Source of the DNA: an uncultured Eubacterium sp.
Lineage (GTDB): Bacteria > Bacillota > Clostridia > Lachnospirales > Lachnospiraceae
Assembly (NCBI GenBank): GCA_934358495.1
Contig: CAKRKO010000024.1
Location: forward strand, 1-30,493
Direction of reading: 5' to 3'
Length of the DNA stretch: 30,493 nucleotides
Part shown: positions 7,323-14,452 of the stretch, piece after piece
How the letters are laid out: each line of letters opens with the position of its first letter
Numbering within the stretch: position 1 is the stretch's first letter
Position numbers and translations under genes: made by a program
Notes under the pieces: generated by a model
The model's database searches: none
Seen by the model: only the letters and a program-made list of their open reading frames with translations
Told to the model about the DNA's origin: nothing

Positions 7323-7425
7323 TGTTACAGTTCACACGCGCCATTCGCAAAAGAGATTGCTTGCAAGCGATACTTCTTGAATTTATTTCAAGAAGATGTC
7401 ACGTACGTGATGGTGAAATGTAACA
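7323..7425. repeat. nested inverted-repeat element in the tex leader
   Basis: The ends form a 13-base inverted repeat with one mismatch (7323-7335 against 7413-7425). Inside lie a near-palindrome around GCTTGCAAGC (7359-7368), a 9-bp perfect stem CTTCTTGAA/TTCAAGAAG (7373-7395), and the palindrome TCACGTACGTGA (7399-7410). It falls between the inferred tex transcription start and the tex ribosome binding site, so it would fold as a multi-branched 5' UTR. It could be a dispersed miniature element or a regulatory leader; I do not recognise it. Confidence 0.7.
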
Positions 7426-7441
7426 CTTTATTTTCTATCGT

Positions 7442-7470
7442 ATCATATCATACATTCTTCCAGTTGTCAT
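7442..7470 (-). promoter_or_regulatory. promoter of the tex operon
   Basis: On the minus strand ATGACA (7465-7470), 17 bases and TATGAT (7442-7447) match sigma-A boxes at five of six positions each. The -35 box overlaps that of the divergent promoter at 7464-7492. It would give a leader of roughly 150 bases. Confidence 0.6.
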
Positions 7471-7492
7471 TTTCTGATGCACATGTTAGAAT
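7464..7492 (+). promoter_or_regulatory. promoter of the DUF4190-like gene
   Basis: TTGTCA (7464-7469), 17 bases and TAGAAT (7487-7492), about 28 bases before the start codon at 7520. It shares its -35 bases with the opposite-strand tex promoter. Confidence 0.6.
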
Positions 7493-7519
7493 CATGTCTT
7501 AAAGGAGGCAAATGATAAT

Positions 7520-7993
7520 ATGTACGAACAAAATGAAAATCCATGGAACGATTCTCAGAATCAGCAGGATCCGTTCTACCGCAATCCCGCTCCGGGAAAT
7601 GCATCCAACGGTCTTGCTGCGGCTGCCCTGATCTGTTCCATTCTCAGTATTGTATCTGTTTGTTGTCTGTATGGCGCGTTTATTTTTGGCGGTCTGGCAA
7701 TTATTTTTGCCATGCTCTCCAAAGGCGCACGTAAAAAGGCAACCGGAGCTGCACGCACCGCTCTGTTCCTTGGCACTGCTGGTGTATTGATCAGTGTCGT
7801 CATTACCATTGGCAGTTTTATCACTGTCAGCCGTCAGTACGGCGGATTTGACAAGTTTCTGGAACGTTATACTTATACCTTAGAGCACAATTTCGGCATC
7901 GACCTGAATCCGGGCAGTGATGGTTCCGGTACAGATGGCGGTTCCGGAAGTGATTCTATCCTGGATAGCAATGGTTCCGGAGAGTATTTATAA
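7520..7993 (+). CDS. small membrane protein, DUF4190-like
   Basis: A 157-residue protein of unknown function. The N-terminus (1-30) is hydrophilic and rich in Asn, Gln and Pro. A hydrophobic, Ala-rich block at 31-65 and a second one at 81-103 form two membrane segments, joined by the short basic linker SKGARKKATGAA. The C-terminal tail after about 130 is low-complexity Gly/Ser/Asp. This two-helix layout resembles DUF4190 proteins, but the assignment is by general pattern. AAAGGAGG lies about 11 bases upstream of the ATG. It converges on the DUF2752-like gene, and the two stop codons lie together in TTATAA (7988-7993). Confidence 0.8.
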   Translation: MYEQNENPWNDSQNQQDPFYRNPAPGNASNGLAAAALICSILSIVSVCCLYGAFIFGGLAIIFAMLSKGARKKATGAARTALFLGTAGVLISVVITIGSFITVSRQYGGFDKFLERYTYTLEHNFGIDLNPGSDGSGTDGGSGSDSILDSNGSGEYL

Positions 7994-8425
7994 AAACGGC
8001 TCGATTCCGGTTTTTATATAAAACAGATTTTTTACTATAAAATGAATGATTACGATAACAAGCGAAGCATATACCCACGCATGGCGGTATTTCATTCCTA
8101 TCGGAATCCGATGTCTGCTGACTTTGTCTATAGTCTGACTGATCATAAACCAGGCATATACCACAGCGGCATACATAATCATCGGAAAATCCACCGCGCA
8201 GACGAGGAATCTTCCGGATAATAATGCTTTCAGACTTCTGGTTCCGCCGCATCCCGGGCAAAAATAGCCGGTCAGCGTATGAAATACGCAGGGAGGCATC
8301 CGAACCGCCGAAAACAGATGTAAAAAAAGAAAGTGTTTACAAAGTAGCAGCGCACTGAGGATGATCAAGATTACCCAGCCGCAGCGGTATAATCCATTTT
8401 CCAACGAAACTTTCGATTCTTTCAT
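7988..8425 (-). CDS. DUF2752 family membrane protein
   Basis: A 145-residue integral membrane protein. The DUF2752 signature is clear: PC (45-46), then TGYFCPGCGGTRS at 52-64 with the CPGCGxTR core, between hydrophobic segments at about 16-36, 77-97 and 116-133. The cysteine motif suggests metal or redox binding, but no function is established for the family as far as I know. AAGGGGG lies ahead of the ATG at 8425. It is divergent from the DUF975-like gene (55 bases apart) and convergent with the DUF4190-like gene, overlapping it by 6 bases. Confidence 0.88.
   Translation of the reverse strand: MKESKVSLENGLYRCGWVILIILSALLLCKHFLFLHLFSAVRMPPCVFHTLTGYFCPGCGGTRSLKALLSGRFLVCAVDFPMIMYAAVVYAWFMISQTIDKVSRHRIPIGMKYRHAWVYASLVIVIIHFIVKNLFYIKTGIEPFL
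7989..8018 (+). terminator. probable terminator hairpin after the DUF4190-like gene
   Basis: TATAAAAAC (7989-7997) pairs with GTTTTTATA (8010-8018), with an inner GG/CC pairing and one bulge. The T-run is part of the stem. It lies inside the 3' end of the opposite-strand DUF2752-like gene. Confidence 0.45.
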
Positions 8426-8480
8426 CTTTGCTTCCCCCTTGTTCTCACACTATTTTAACAGATTGGAGCATGATATCAAT

Positions 8481-9215
8481 ATGAAATCTTTTGCAGATTT
8501 AAAAGCAAATGCCAGAGATGCTTTGCTTGGACGTTACAGTGTGCTCATCGGTACTGGAATTCTTGCCTGGCTCATTTCCACACTGATTGGGCTCCCATTT
8601 TCCCGCATGTTGGAACAGGGATTTTATTATATCCACATAGGACGGATCATCTGGGCTTACACCGGTATGCTTTTTGTCAGTCTGATCGGATCACTATTTA
8701 ACATCGGTATCACCTTTATGCATATGCAGACAGCGAAAGGCATCCGCCCGCAGTTTTCAGATCTGCTGTATCCGTTTCGCAACCGCCCGGACAAATTCAT
8801 CGGATGTGAATTCATCCTCATTCTGATTTCCTTTGTCTGCACACTTCCGGGAGCGATTGTCACCGTAATTGCCGCATTTCAGGATAGCACGATCACGGAT
8901 CTTCAAATCAACACAATGCTGGTCATTGGGGTTATTCTTATAGTCATTGGTTTTATTGTCCAGATCATACTTGGCTTTGCATTTTCCCAGGCTGTTTACC
9001 TGCTCATTGATCATCCGGATTACCGGGTAACAGAAGCGCTTCGCCAGAGTTTTGATCTGATGAGAAGACGGAAAATGCGTTATTTTATGCTGCAGCTGTC
9101 CTTTATCGGATGGGGATTGCTGGGCTGTCTGACACTTGGTATTGGATTTTTGTGGATCATTCCTTACGTTGCTCAGACAAATACACAATTTTACCTGGAT
9201 TTAAAACAAGTTTAA
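8481..9215 (+). CDS. DUF975 family polytopic membrane protein
   Basis: A 244-residue membrane protein with about six hydrophobic segments. The N-terminal amphipathic motif SFADLKANARDALLGRY and the C-terminal pattern VTEALRQSFDLMRRRKMRYF, then LSFIGWGLLGCLTLGIGFLWIIPY, are characteristic of DUF975. The function of the family is not known. The ORF is open to 8361 upstream, but only the ATG at 8481 yields the family start; GGAG lies about 12 bases ahead, a slightly long spacing. It ends at the bidirectional terminator shared with lysC. Together with its two neighbours it forms a small island of membrane-protein genes in mixed orientation between two long minus-strand operons. Confidence 0.88.
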   Translation: MKSFADLKANARDALLGRYSVLIGTGILAWLISTLIGLPFSRMLEQGFYYIHIGRIIWAYTGMLFVSLIGSLFNIGITFMHMQTAKGIRPQFSDLLYPFRNRPDKFIGCEFILILISFVCTLPGAIVTVIAAFQDSTITDLQINTMLVIGVILIVIGFIVQIILGFAFSQAVYLLIDHPDYRVTEALRQSFDLMRRRKMRYFMLQLSFIGWGLLGCLTLGIGFLWIIPYVAQTNTQFYLDLKQV

Positions 9216-9223
9216 TGTATCTA

Positions 9224-9267
9224 AAAAAGCAGGATTCCATCTCTCTCTTGGAGGAATCCTGCTTTTT
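9224..9267. terminator. bidirectional intrinsic terminator
   Basis: A perfect 15-bp stem, AAAAAGCAGGATTCC (9224-9238) with GGAATCCTGCTTTTT (9253-9267), around a 14-base loop. With A-runs and T-runs on the flanks it can stop both the plus-strand DUF975-like gene and the minus-strand lysC operon. Confidence 0.93.
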
Positions 9268-9285
9268 CTATCTTACTTTCATTTA

Positions 9286-10491
9286 TTACTCTTCGATAAA
9301 TCTATCGTGTGCGGCACGCATTGCTTTATCTACATCTTTCTCGTCTACCAGAACAGTTACACGGATCTCAGATGTTCCAATCATACGGATATTTACACCA
9401 ATGTTGTAAAGAGCTTCAAACATACCTGCTGCTACACCCGGATGTGTCTGCATTCCTGCACCGACGATGGATAATTTTGCAACAGTCGGATCTGCCTCAA
9501 TTTTCTGGGCTTTGATGCGTGCCTGATTCTCTTCAAGAACTTTCACTGCCTCATCCATCTGATCGCGGGATACAGTAAAGGAAATGTCCTTTGTACCATC
9601 ACGACCGATAGACTGTAAAATAATATCTACGTTAATATTCTTCTTTGCCAGAAGATCAAAAATCTTAAATGCCATTCCCGGCTCATCTTTAATACCAATT
9701 ACTGCGATTCTCGCTGCGTTTTTATCTACTGCTACACCACTAACAAGCATGCCTTCCATTTCTGTTTCCTCCTTAACAATTGTTCCTTCTGCTCTGTTTA
9801 AACTTGAACGTACGACTAACTGCACACCATATTTTTTTGCAAGCTCAACAGAACGGTTATGAAGAACTTTTGCTCCAAGTGTTGCCAGTTCAAGCATCTC
9901 ATCGTATGTGATTTCTTTCAGTTTTTTTGCGTTTGGAACTACACGCGGATCTGCTGTGTATACACCCTCTACATCGGTGTAGATCTCACAGGCATCTGCA
10001 TGCAGAGCTGCTGCCAGTGCAACTGCCGTTGTATCGGAACCACCACGTCCCAGTGTTGTAATGTCATCGTATTTATTTACCCCCTGGAAACCGGTAATGA
10101 TAACAATTCTTCTCTGCTCCAGTTCGTTGAAAATACGCTCGGTATCGATACGTTTAAATTTTGCATTGCTGTACGCTGATGTTGTATGCATAACTACCTG
10201 AAATGCATTCAGAGATACTGCCGAAACGCCAAGTGACTGCATTGCCATGGACATTAAAGCAACAGATGTCTGCTCACCAGTTGCCAGGAGCATATCCATC
10301 TCTCTTTTTGAAGCTTTCGGATTGATGTCACGTGCCATCTCGATAAGGTGATCTGTTGTCTTTCCCATTGCAGACAGAACAACAACCACATCATTTCCTG
10401 CTTCATAATCTTCGATACATCTCTTTGCTACATTAAAAATTCTTTCTTTATCAGCCACAGAACTGCCGCCGAATTTTTTTACAATTAGCAT
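9286..10491 (-). CDS. lysC: aspartate kinase
   Basis: Aspartokinase phosphorylates aspartate, the first step towards lysine, methionine and threonine. The 401-residue monofunctional enzyme starts with the amino-acid-kinase motif VKKFGGSSV at 4-12. It has the substrate loop TLGRGGSDTTA near 152-162, EIYTDVEGVYTADPR, and two C-terminal ACT domains (about 265-330 and 345-401). These are the normal site for feedback control by lysine or threonine; which effector cannot be read from the sequence. GGGAGG lies ahead of the ATG. Its start overlaps the upstream phosphoglycerate-mutase-like gene by 7 bases, and it is the last gene before the terminator at 9224-9267. Confidence 0.96.
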   Translation of the reverse strand: MLIVKKFGGSSVADKERIFNVAKRCIEDYEAGNDVVVVLSAMGKTTDHLIEMARDINPKASKREMDMLLATGEQTSVALMSMAMQSLGVSAVSLNAFQVVMHTTSAYSNAKFKRIDTERIFNELEQRRIVIITGFQGVNKYDDITTLGRGGSDTTAVALAAALHADACEIYTDVEGVYTADPRVVPNAKKLKEITYDEMLELATLGAKVLHNRSVELAKKYGVQLVVRSSLNRAEGTIVKEETEMEGMLVSGVAVDKNAARIAVIGIKDEPGMAFKIFDLLAKKNINVDIILQSIGRDGTKDISFTVSRDQMDEAVKVLEENQARIKAQKIEADPTVAKLSIVGAGMQTHPGVAAGMFEALYNIGVNIRMIGTSEIRVTVLVDEKDVDKAMRAAHDRFIEE

Positions 10492-11696
10492 GTCTTCCTC
10501 CCAAATAAGTAATCTATGATTTCATGGCCACACGCCACGTAGTTTCCACTGGCCTCGCCCTCAGCCTCATTGTATTTCCAGTCATGCTTCTGAAGGTTTG
10601 TGCTGTCATACAAGAGATATGGCACACTGTCAGATGAATGCGTCCGTATGCAGATTGGCGTCGGATGATCCGGAAGAACCAACATTCGGAAATCCTCTCC
10701 TGCTGCTTCAAGTCCTTCCTTCACTGGCTTAATAATCCGTGAATCCAGATATTCAATTGCCTTCACCTTACGCTCAACACTGCCCTGATGACCCATCTCA
10801 TCCGGAGCCTCAACGTGGATATATGCAAAATCATATCCCTCTTTGGTCAATACTTCAATTGCTGCCTGTGCTTTTCCTTCATAATTGGTATTCAAACCAC
10901 CATTGGCACCTTCTACTTCAATTACTTTCATGGATGCACCTACAGCTATTCCTTTTAACAGATCCACTGCAGAGATCATCGCACCTTTCAGATGTGTTTT
11001 CTCTTCAAAGGAAGAAAGATCCGGTTTTGTACCTGCGCCCCAGAACCAGCAAGAGTTTGCCGGATTAAGGCCCTTTTTCTTTCGTTCCACATTAATTGGA
11101 TGGTTTACCAGAATGTCATAACTCTTCTTCATCATTTCACGAAGTACGGCATCCTCCGGAAGATACTGACCGATGGTCTGACCAAGCACATCATGCGGTT
11201 GTGTTAATTCTACCACTTCTCCGCGATCCCAGATTAACAGATGACGGTAGCTGGTTCCCACATAAAACTTATAGGTCTCATTCTCCAGCCCTTCCCTGAC
11301 TGCATCCAGCAAAACGGCTGCATCCGCAGTACTGATCTCACTGGAACTGTGATCAATGATCGTACGGTCCTCATAATTCTCTTCCTCTTCGGACAGGGTA
11401 ACCAGATTGCAGCGAAGTGCAATATCTGTATCCTTCATGTCTACGCCAATGCTGAGTGCCTCCAGCGGAGAACGACCGGAATAATAGATTCTCGGGTTGT
11501 AGCCCAGTACGGAAAGGTTTGCGGTATCACTGCCCGGTTTCATTCCATCCGGGATCGTATGTACCATTCCAATCTCTGATACTGCTGACAACTGATCCAT
11601 TGTCGGCGTCTCTGCATAGGCAAGCGGGGTCTGATTGCCAAGTTCTGCAATCGGACGGTCTGCCATTCCATCTCCTAAAACCACCACATATTTCAT
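10485..11696 (-). CDS. apgM: cofactor-independent phosphoglycerate mutase family; proposed homoserine kinase
   Basis: A 403-residue member of the alkaline-phosphatase superfamily, closest to the archaeal-type (ApgM) mutases. Visible motifs are VVLGDGMADRP near the N-terminus, the presumed nucleophile loop KPGSDTANLSVLGYNP with GRSPLEAL, then IHVEAPDEMGHQGSVERK and LPDHPTPICIRTHSSD for metal binding. In genomes lacking ThrB, members found with threonine genes have been proposed to act as homoserine kinase (TIGRFAM family of that name, from memory). Here it lies between hom and lysC, exactly where thrB would be expected. The first codon of the ORF is GTG at 11699; I prefer the next codon, ATG, because GAGG then has better spacing. 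The kinase role is inferred from context. Confidence 0.9.
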   Translation of the reverse strand: MKYVVVLGDGMADRPIAELGNQTPLAYAETPTMDQLSAVSEIGMVHTIPDGMKPGSDTANLSVLGYNPRIYYSGRSPLEALSIGVDMKDTDIALRCNLVTLSEEEENYEDRTIIDHSSSEISTADAAVLLDAVREGLENETYKFYVGTSYRHLLIWDRGEVVELTQPHDVLGQTIGQYLPEDAVLREMMKKSYDILVNHPINVERKKKGLNPANSCWFWGAGTKPDLSSFEEKTHLKGAMISAVDLLKGIAVGASMKVIEVEGANGGLNTNYEGKAQAAIEVLTKEGYDFAYIHVEAPDEMGHQGSVERKVKAIEYLDSRIIKPVKEGLEAAGEDFRMLVLPDHPTPICIRTHSSDSVPYLLYDSTNLQKHDWKYNEAEGEASGNYVACGHEIIDYLFGRKTC

Positions 11697-11781
11697 CACT
11701 TTTTACCTCTGTTTATTTTCTATCTTTTTACTCTCACAAACCATTTTTACATTTTATTTACACATGCAAACAGAATGTTTC

Positions 11782-12984
11782 TTATTTTACGCGAATGCAT
11801 TGAGACACTTCACCAAGTTCAGCCTCTGCTTTATCATATGCAAATCCATCCATTTCTGCTGTAACAAATGCGTTCTCGCCTGTCACACCATCTGCCTGCA
11901 CATAGGAAACGCTTCCAAAAGCTTTCTCAATAATATCTTTGTCAGCTTTTGTACGGACAAAATATTTATTTTTGAGCTGTCTGTAATCGGCAAGCTTAAG
12001 TTTTTCCTCGCGCCATTCCACCGGAATATTCTCATCCAGGTGTTTTGCAATCTCAACGATATCTGCAACAACTGCACTTGCGGTTGGAAGTTTTCCGGCT
12101 CCACTGCCGTAGAACATTGCATCACCAAGAACATTTCCATGTACAAATACCGCATTGAATACGTCATTTACATTGTACAGCGGATGTGTCGGTTCCAGCA
12201 TGAACGGTGCTACCAACGCACAGTAGCTGTCACCAGTCTGATAGCTGGATGCAAGAAGTTTAATGCTTCTTCCAAGTGCTTTTGCATATTTGATATCGGT
12301 TGCAGTGATCTTTGTAATTCCCTCGGTATGGATATCCTGGAAATCAACCTGCTGCCCGCATACGAGAGATGTCAGGATCGCGATTTTTCTGCAGGCATCA
12401 TGTCCTTCAATATCAGCGGTCGGATCTGCCTCTGCATATCCTTTCTGCTGTGCATCTTTTAATACATCTTCAAATTCAGAACCTTCCTCAGACATTTTTG
12501 TCATCATATAGTTTGTGGTTCCGTTTAAGATACCGGATACTTCCTCGATCACATCTGCAGTCAGGCAGGAATTTAATGGACGGATGATCGGGATTCCGCC
12601 GCCCACACTTGCCTCAAACATACAATTCACGTTTTTCTCTTTTGCAATGCGGATCAGCTCTGCTCCTTTTTCTGCGATCAATGCTTTATTGGATGTAGCA
12701 AAATGTTTGCCACTCTCCAGTGCCTGTTTTGCAAATGTATAAGCCGGCTCCACGCCACCCATGGCCTCAACCACGATTGCGACCTCTGGATCGTTCTGGA
12801 TGACTGCATAATCATGAACAATCTTGTCCTCCATCGGATCACCCGGGAAATCCCGCAAATCCAGGATATATTTGATAGATATCTCGTCTCCCACACGTTT
12901 TGTGATACTTTCTTTGTTCACTTTTAATACTTCGGCCACACCAGAACCAATGGTACCGTAACCTAATACTGCAATCTGAATCAT
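11782..12984 (-). CDS. hom: homoserine dehydrogenase
   Basis: Reduces aspartate semialdehyde to homoserine with NAD(P)H. The protein has 400 residues. The Rossmann motif LGYGTIGSGV is at 7-16; the catalytic and substrate region follows with EASVGGGIPII, SGILNGTTNYM and GYAEADPTADIEGHDACRK. The C-terminal part after KYFVR is short (about 60 residues). It looks like a regulatory ACT domain that has lost its effector-binding loop; B. subtilis Hom, with a full ACT domain, is about 30 residues longer. GGGAG lies nine bases before the ATG. The upstream ACT-domain gene ends six bases before this start; an 82-base A/T-rich gap with no visible signal separates it from the next gene. Confidence 0.95.
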   Translation of the reverse strand: MIQIAVLGYGTIGSGVAEVLKVNKESITKRVGDEISIKYILDLRDFPGDPMEDKIVHDYAVIQNDPEVAIVVEAMGGVEPAYTFAKQALESGKHFATSNKALIAEKGAELIRIAKEKNVNCMFEASVGGGIPIIRPLNSCLTADVIEEVSGILNGTTNYMMTKMSEEGSEFEDVLKDAQQKGYAEADPTADIEGHDACRKIAILTSLVCGQQVDFQDIHTEGITKITATDIKYAKALGRSIKLLASSYQTGDSYCALVAPFMLEPTHPLYNVNDVFNAVFVHGNVLGDAMFYGSGAGKLPTASAVVADIVEIAKHLDENIPVEWREEKLKLADYRQLKNKYFVRTKADKDIIEKAFGSVSYVQADGVTGENAFVTAEMDGFAYDKAEAELGEVSQCIRVK

Positions 12985-12990
12985 CGTTTG

Positions 12991-13434
12991 TCACTCCCTT
13001 GCTAATATTTTTAAATAATGGATGCCTTGCTGCTGCTCAATGGTATCTACCATCTGGGAAATATCTCCGGTTTCATTCAGCACATCTACACTCAGTGTCA
13101 GTGATGCAATGCCGTTAACCGGAATACTCTGATGGATCGTCAGAATATTCGCATGATAATCTGCCACGATCCGCAAAACCACGGAAAGCAATCCGGGTTC
13201 ATCATCCAGCTGAACCACCATCGTAATCGTCTTTCCTTTTGCATTATCATGGAATGGAAAAATATCATCTTTATATTTATAAAAAGAGCTCCGACTGATG
13301 CCGACCTGCTCTGCTGCCTCCTGCACAGAAGCGGCTTTTCCCGAATCCAGCAGCCTTTTAGCCTCTACTACCTTCAATAAAACCTCCGGTACTGCTTTTT
13401 GTTTCAAAACAAAATATTTCGTTTTTTCTGCCAT
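12991..13434 (-). CDS. ACT domain-containing regulatory protein (UPF0735 / PheB-like)
   Basis: A 147-residue protein with an N-terminal helix-turn-helix-like segment (ASVQEAAEQVGISRSSFYKYKD, about 36-57) and a C-terminal ACT domain (about 70-147, with LDDEPGLLSVVLRIVADYHANILTIHQ). This is the layout of the PheB / UPF0735 family, often found beside pheA or hom. A role as an amino-acid-sensing regulator of the downstream hom-apgM-lysC genes is likely but not demonstrated. The ORF is open to 13470, but the ATG at 13434 is preceded by a G-rich Shine-Dalgarno (AAAAGGGGGGG) and gives the family start MAEKTKYF. First gene of its operon, with a promoter at 13490-13518. Confidence 0.9.
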   Translation of the reverse strand: MAEKTKYFVLKQKAVPEVLLKVVEAKRLLDSGKAASVQEAAEQVGISRSSFYKYKDDIFPFHDNAKGKTITMVVQLDDEPGLLSVVLRIVADYHANILTIHQSIPVNGIASLTLSVDVLNETGDISQMVDTIEQQQGIHYLKILARE

Positions 13435-13451
13435 TGTGCCCCCCCTTTTGT

Positions 13452-13468
13452 GTATTTCTGGGAAATAC
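13452..13468. repeat. leader hairpin before the ACT-domain gene
   Basis: GTATTTC (13452-13458) and GAAATAC (13462-13468) pair perfectly around a 3-base loop. It lies between the inferred transcription start and the ribosome binding site, and could be an operator or a small RNA hairpin. Confidence 0.4.
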
Positions 13469-13489
13469 ATCTGTTTTCACAGTAAAGAT

Positions 13490-13518
13490 ATAGTATCATA
13501 ATCAAATCCTTGATGCAA
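13490..13518 (-). promoter_or_regulatory. promoter of the threonine-pathway operon
   Basis: On the minus strand TTGCAT (13513-13518), 17 bases and TACTAT (13490-13495). Both are four- to five-of-six matches. It is correctly placed about 55 bases before the ACT-gene start and after the terminator of the previous operon. No T-box or other riboswitch fits in the short leader. Confidence 0.5.
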
Positions 13519-13580
13519 CCCCGTTTTTGTGTTTTTCCAGATACCAAGAGCAGGAAATTCATCATAATTTCCTATCAAAT

Positions 13581-13609
13581 CAAAAACCGGGGATTTTTAA
13601 AATCCCCGG
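13581..13609 (-). terminator. intrinsic terminator after the TPM-domain gene
   Basis: CCGGGGATTTT pairs with AAAATCCCCGG around the TPM gene's own stop codon (13587-13609). On the minus strand it is followed by GTTTTTG (13581-13586). It closes the prfB/SPFH/zinc-ribbon/TPM block. Confidence 0.85.
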
Positions 13610-14442
13610 CCGCCACCGCCAAAAGTACGCCCACCAGCGCCCTGATGAACAGAACTGGTTCCACCGCCTCCCGACGGCGGATCATCTTTTGGAAGCTTTC
13701 TGCGCGTAATAAACTGACGCACAAAATGGTCCTCACGTCTGTGAAGTTTCACTGCTCCATGTTCTCTGGCATTATAATGATATCCACCAAATTTCAATCT
13801 GTATTTTCCTGTAATAAACAGGCAGAATACCAGACAGGCTACTGCGCCAACCAATGCCGCAAATAAAAGTTCCATCTTATCCAGGTGCGGTTCACTGCTT
13901 CCCTCCTCCTGGTAATAAATACCGCTGTCTTCATCATAAATCGCCAGATTATCCGGCTTTCCAGCCTGATAATAGATAATCGTATCTTCCAGCATAGAAG
14001 CCATAGCCTGCTTATAAGCTCCGGATCCGGCATACTCCATCGCATGATCCAGCATTTTATTCAGATGGGTATCTACAATATATTTATAAGTCTCACCGGC
14101 TGTCGCAATATAGAACACCCGTGCATTCATATCAAGGACAAAGGCTATACCATCATCACTCTCTGTGTACTCATTGAATTTTTCTTCTGCATAATCCTGT
14201 GTGGAAACCACGGATGCATCATCTACCGTCAGAAGCATCAGATCCCAGCCGGTCTCACTTTCCGCTTTATCCACGGCTTCCGTAAGTTCTGTTATTTCCT
14301 CATCGGAAAACAGTCCGGCATCATCGTATACCTGCCTTCCCGACGCATAAGCCGAAAGGCTGACCGACAGACTCATTACAATGCAAAGAAGTACACCCGC
14401 AAGGCAGATCCGACTTTTTGTTTTTTGCTGTATTATCCTCAT
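13597..14442 (-). CDS. TPM domain-containing membrane protein (YdjH-like)
   Basis: A 281-residue protein. It has a signal sequence or membrane anchor at 1-34 (basic start, then a long hydrophobic run ending SAYAS). A TPM (TLP18.3/Psb32/MOLO-1) domain spans about 37-165, starting VYDDAGLFSDEE and containing TGWDLMLLTVDD and DDGIAFVLDMNARVFYIATAG. A transmembrane helix is at about 192-211. A basic cytoplasmic tail ends in a Gly-rich stretch (FGGGGRGF). The ATG at 14442 has GGGAG upstream; 18 further open codons overlap the preceding gene. It is third in a cluster with the SPFH and zinc-ribbon genes, like B. subtilis ydjH. Function unknown; a membrane-stress role is inferred from that comparison. 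Confidence 0.88.
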   Translation of the reverse strand: MRIIQQKTKSRICLAGVLLCIVMSLSVSLSAYASGRQVYDDAGLFSDEEITELTEAVDKAESETGWDLMLLTVDDASVVSTQDYAEEKFNEYTESDDGIAFVLDMNARVFYIATAGETYKYIVDTHLNKMLDHAMEYAGSGAYKQAMASMLEDTIIYYQAGKPDNLAIYDEDSGIYYQEEGSSEPHLDKMELLFAALVGAVACLVFCLFITGKYRLKFGGYHYNAREHGAVKLHRREDHFVRQFITRRKLPKDDPPSGGGGTSSVHQGAGGRTFGGGGRGF

Positions 14443-14452
14443 TTTGTTCTCC

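Noticed and set aside
7323..7425. Phage or transposon attachment site
   Set aside because: There is no integrase, transposase or target-site duplication visible nearby; only the inverted repeats are seen, so it is listed as a repeat.
7956..8261. 101-codon minus-strand ORF
   Set aside because: It overlaps the DUF2752-like gene in another frame; the DUF2752 frame has the family motif and a ribosome binding site.
13435..13586. T-box or other amino-acid riboswitch before the threonine operon
   Set aside because: The inferred leader is only about 50 bases with no conserved T-box sequence or antiterminator; too short for a riboswitch.
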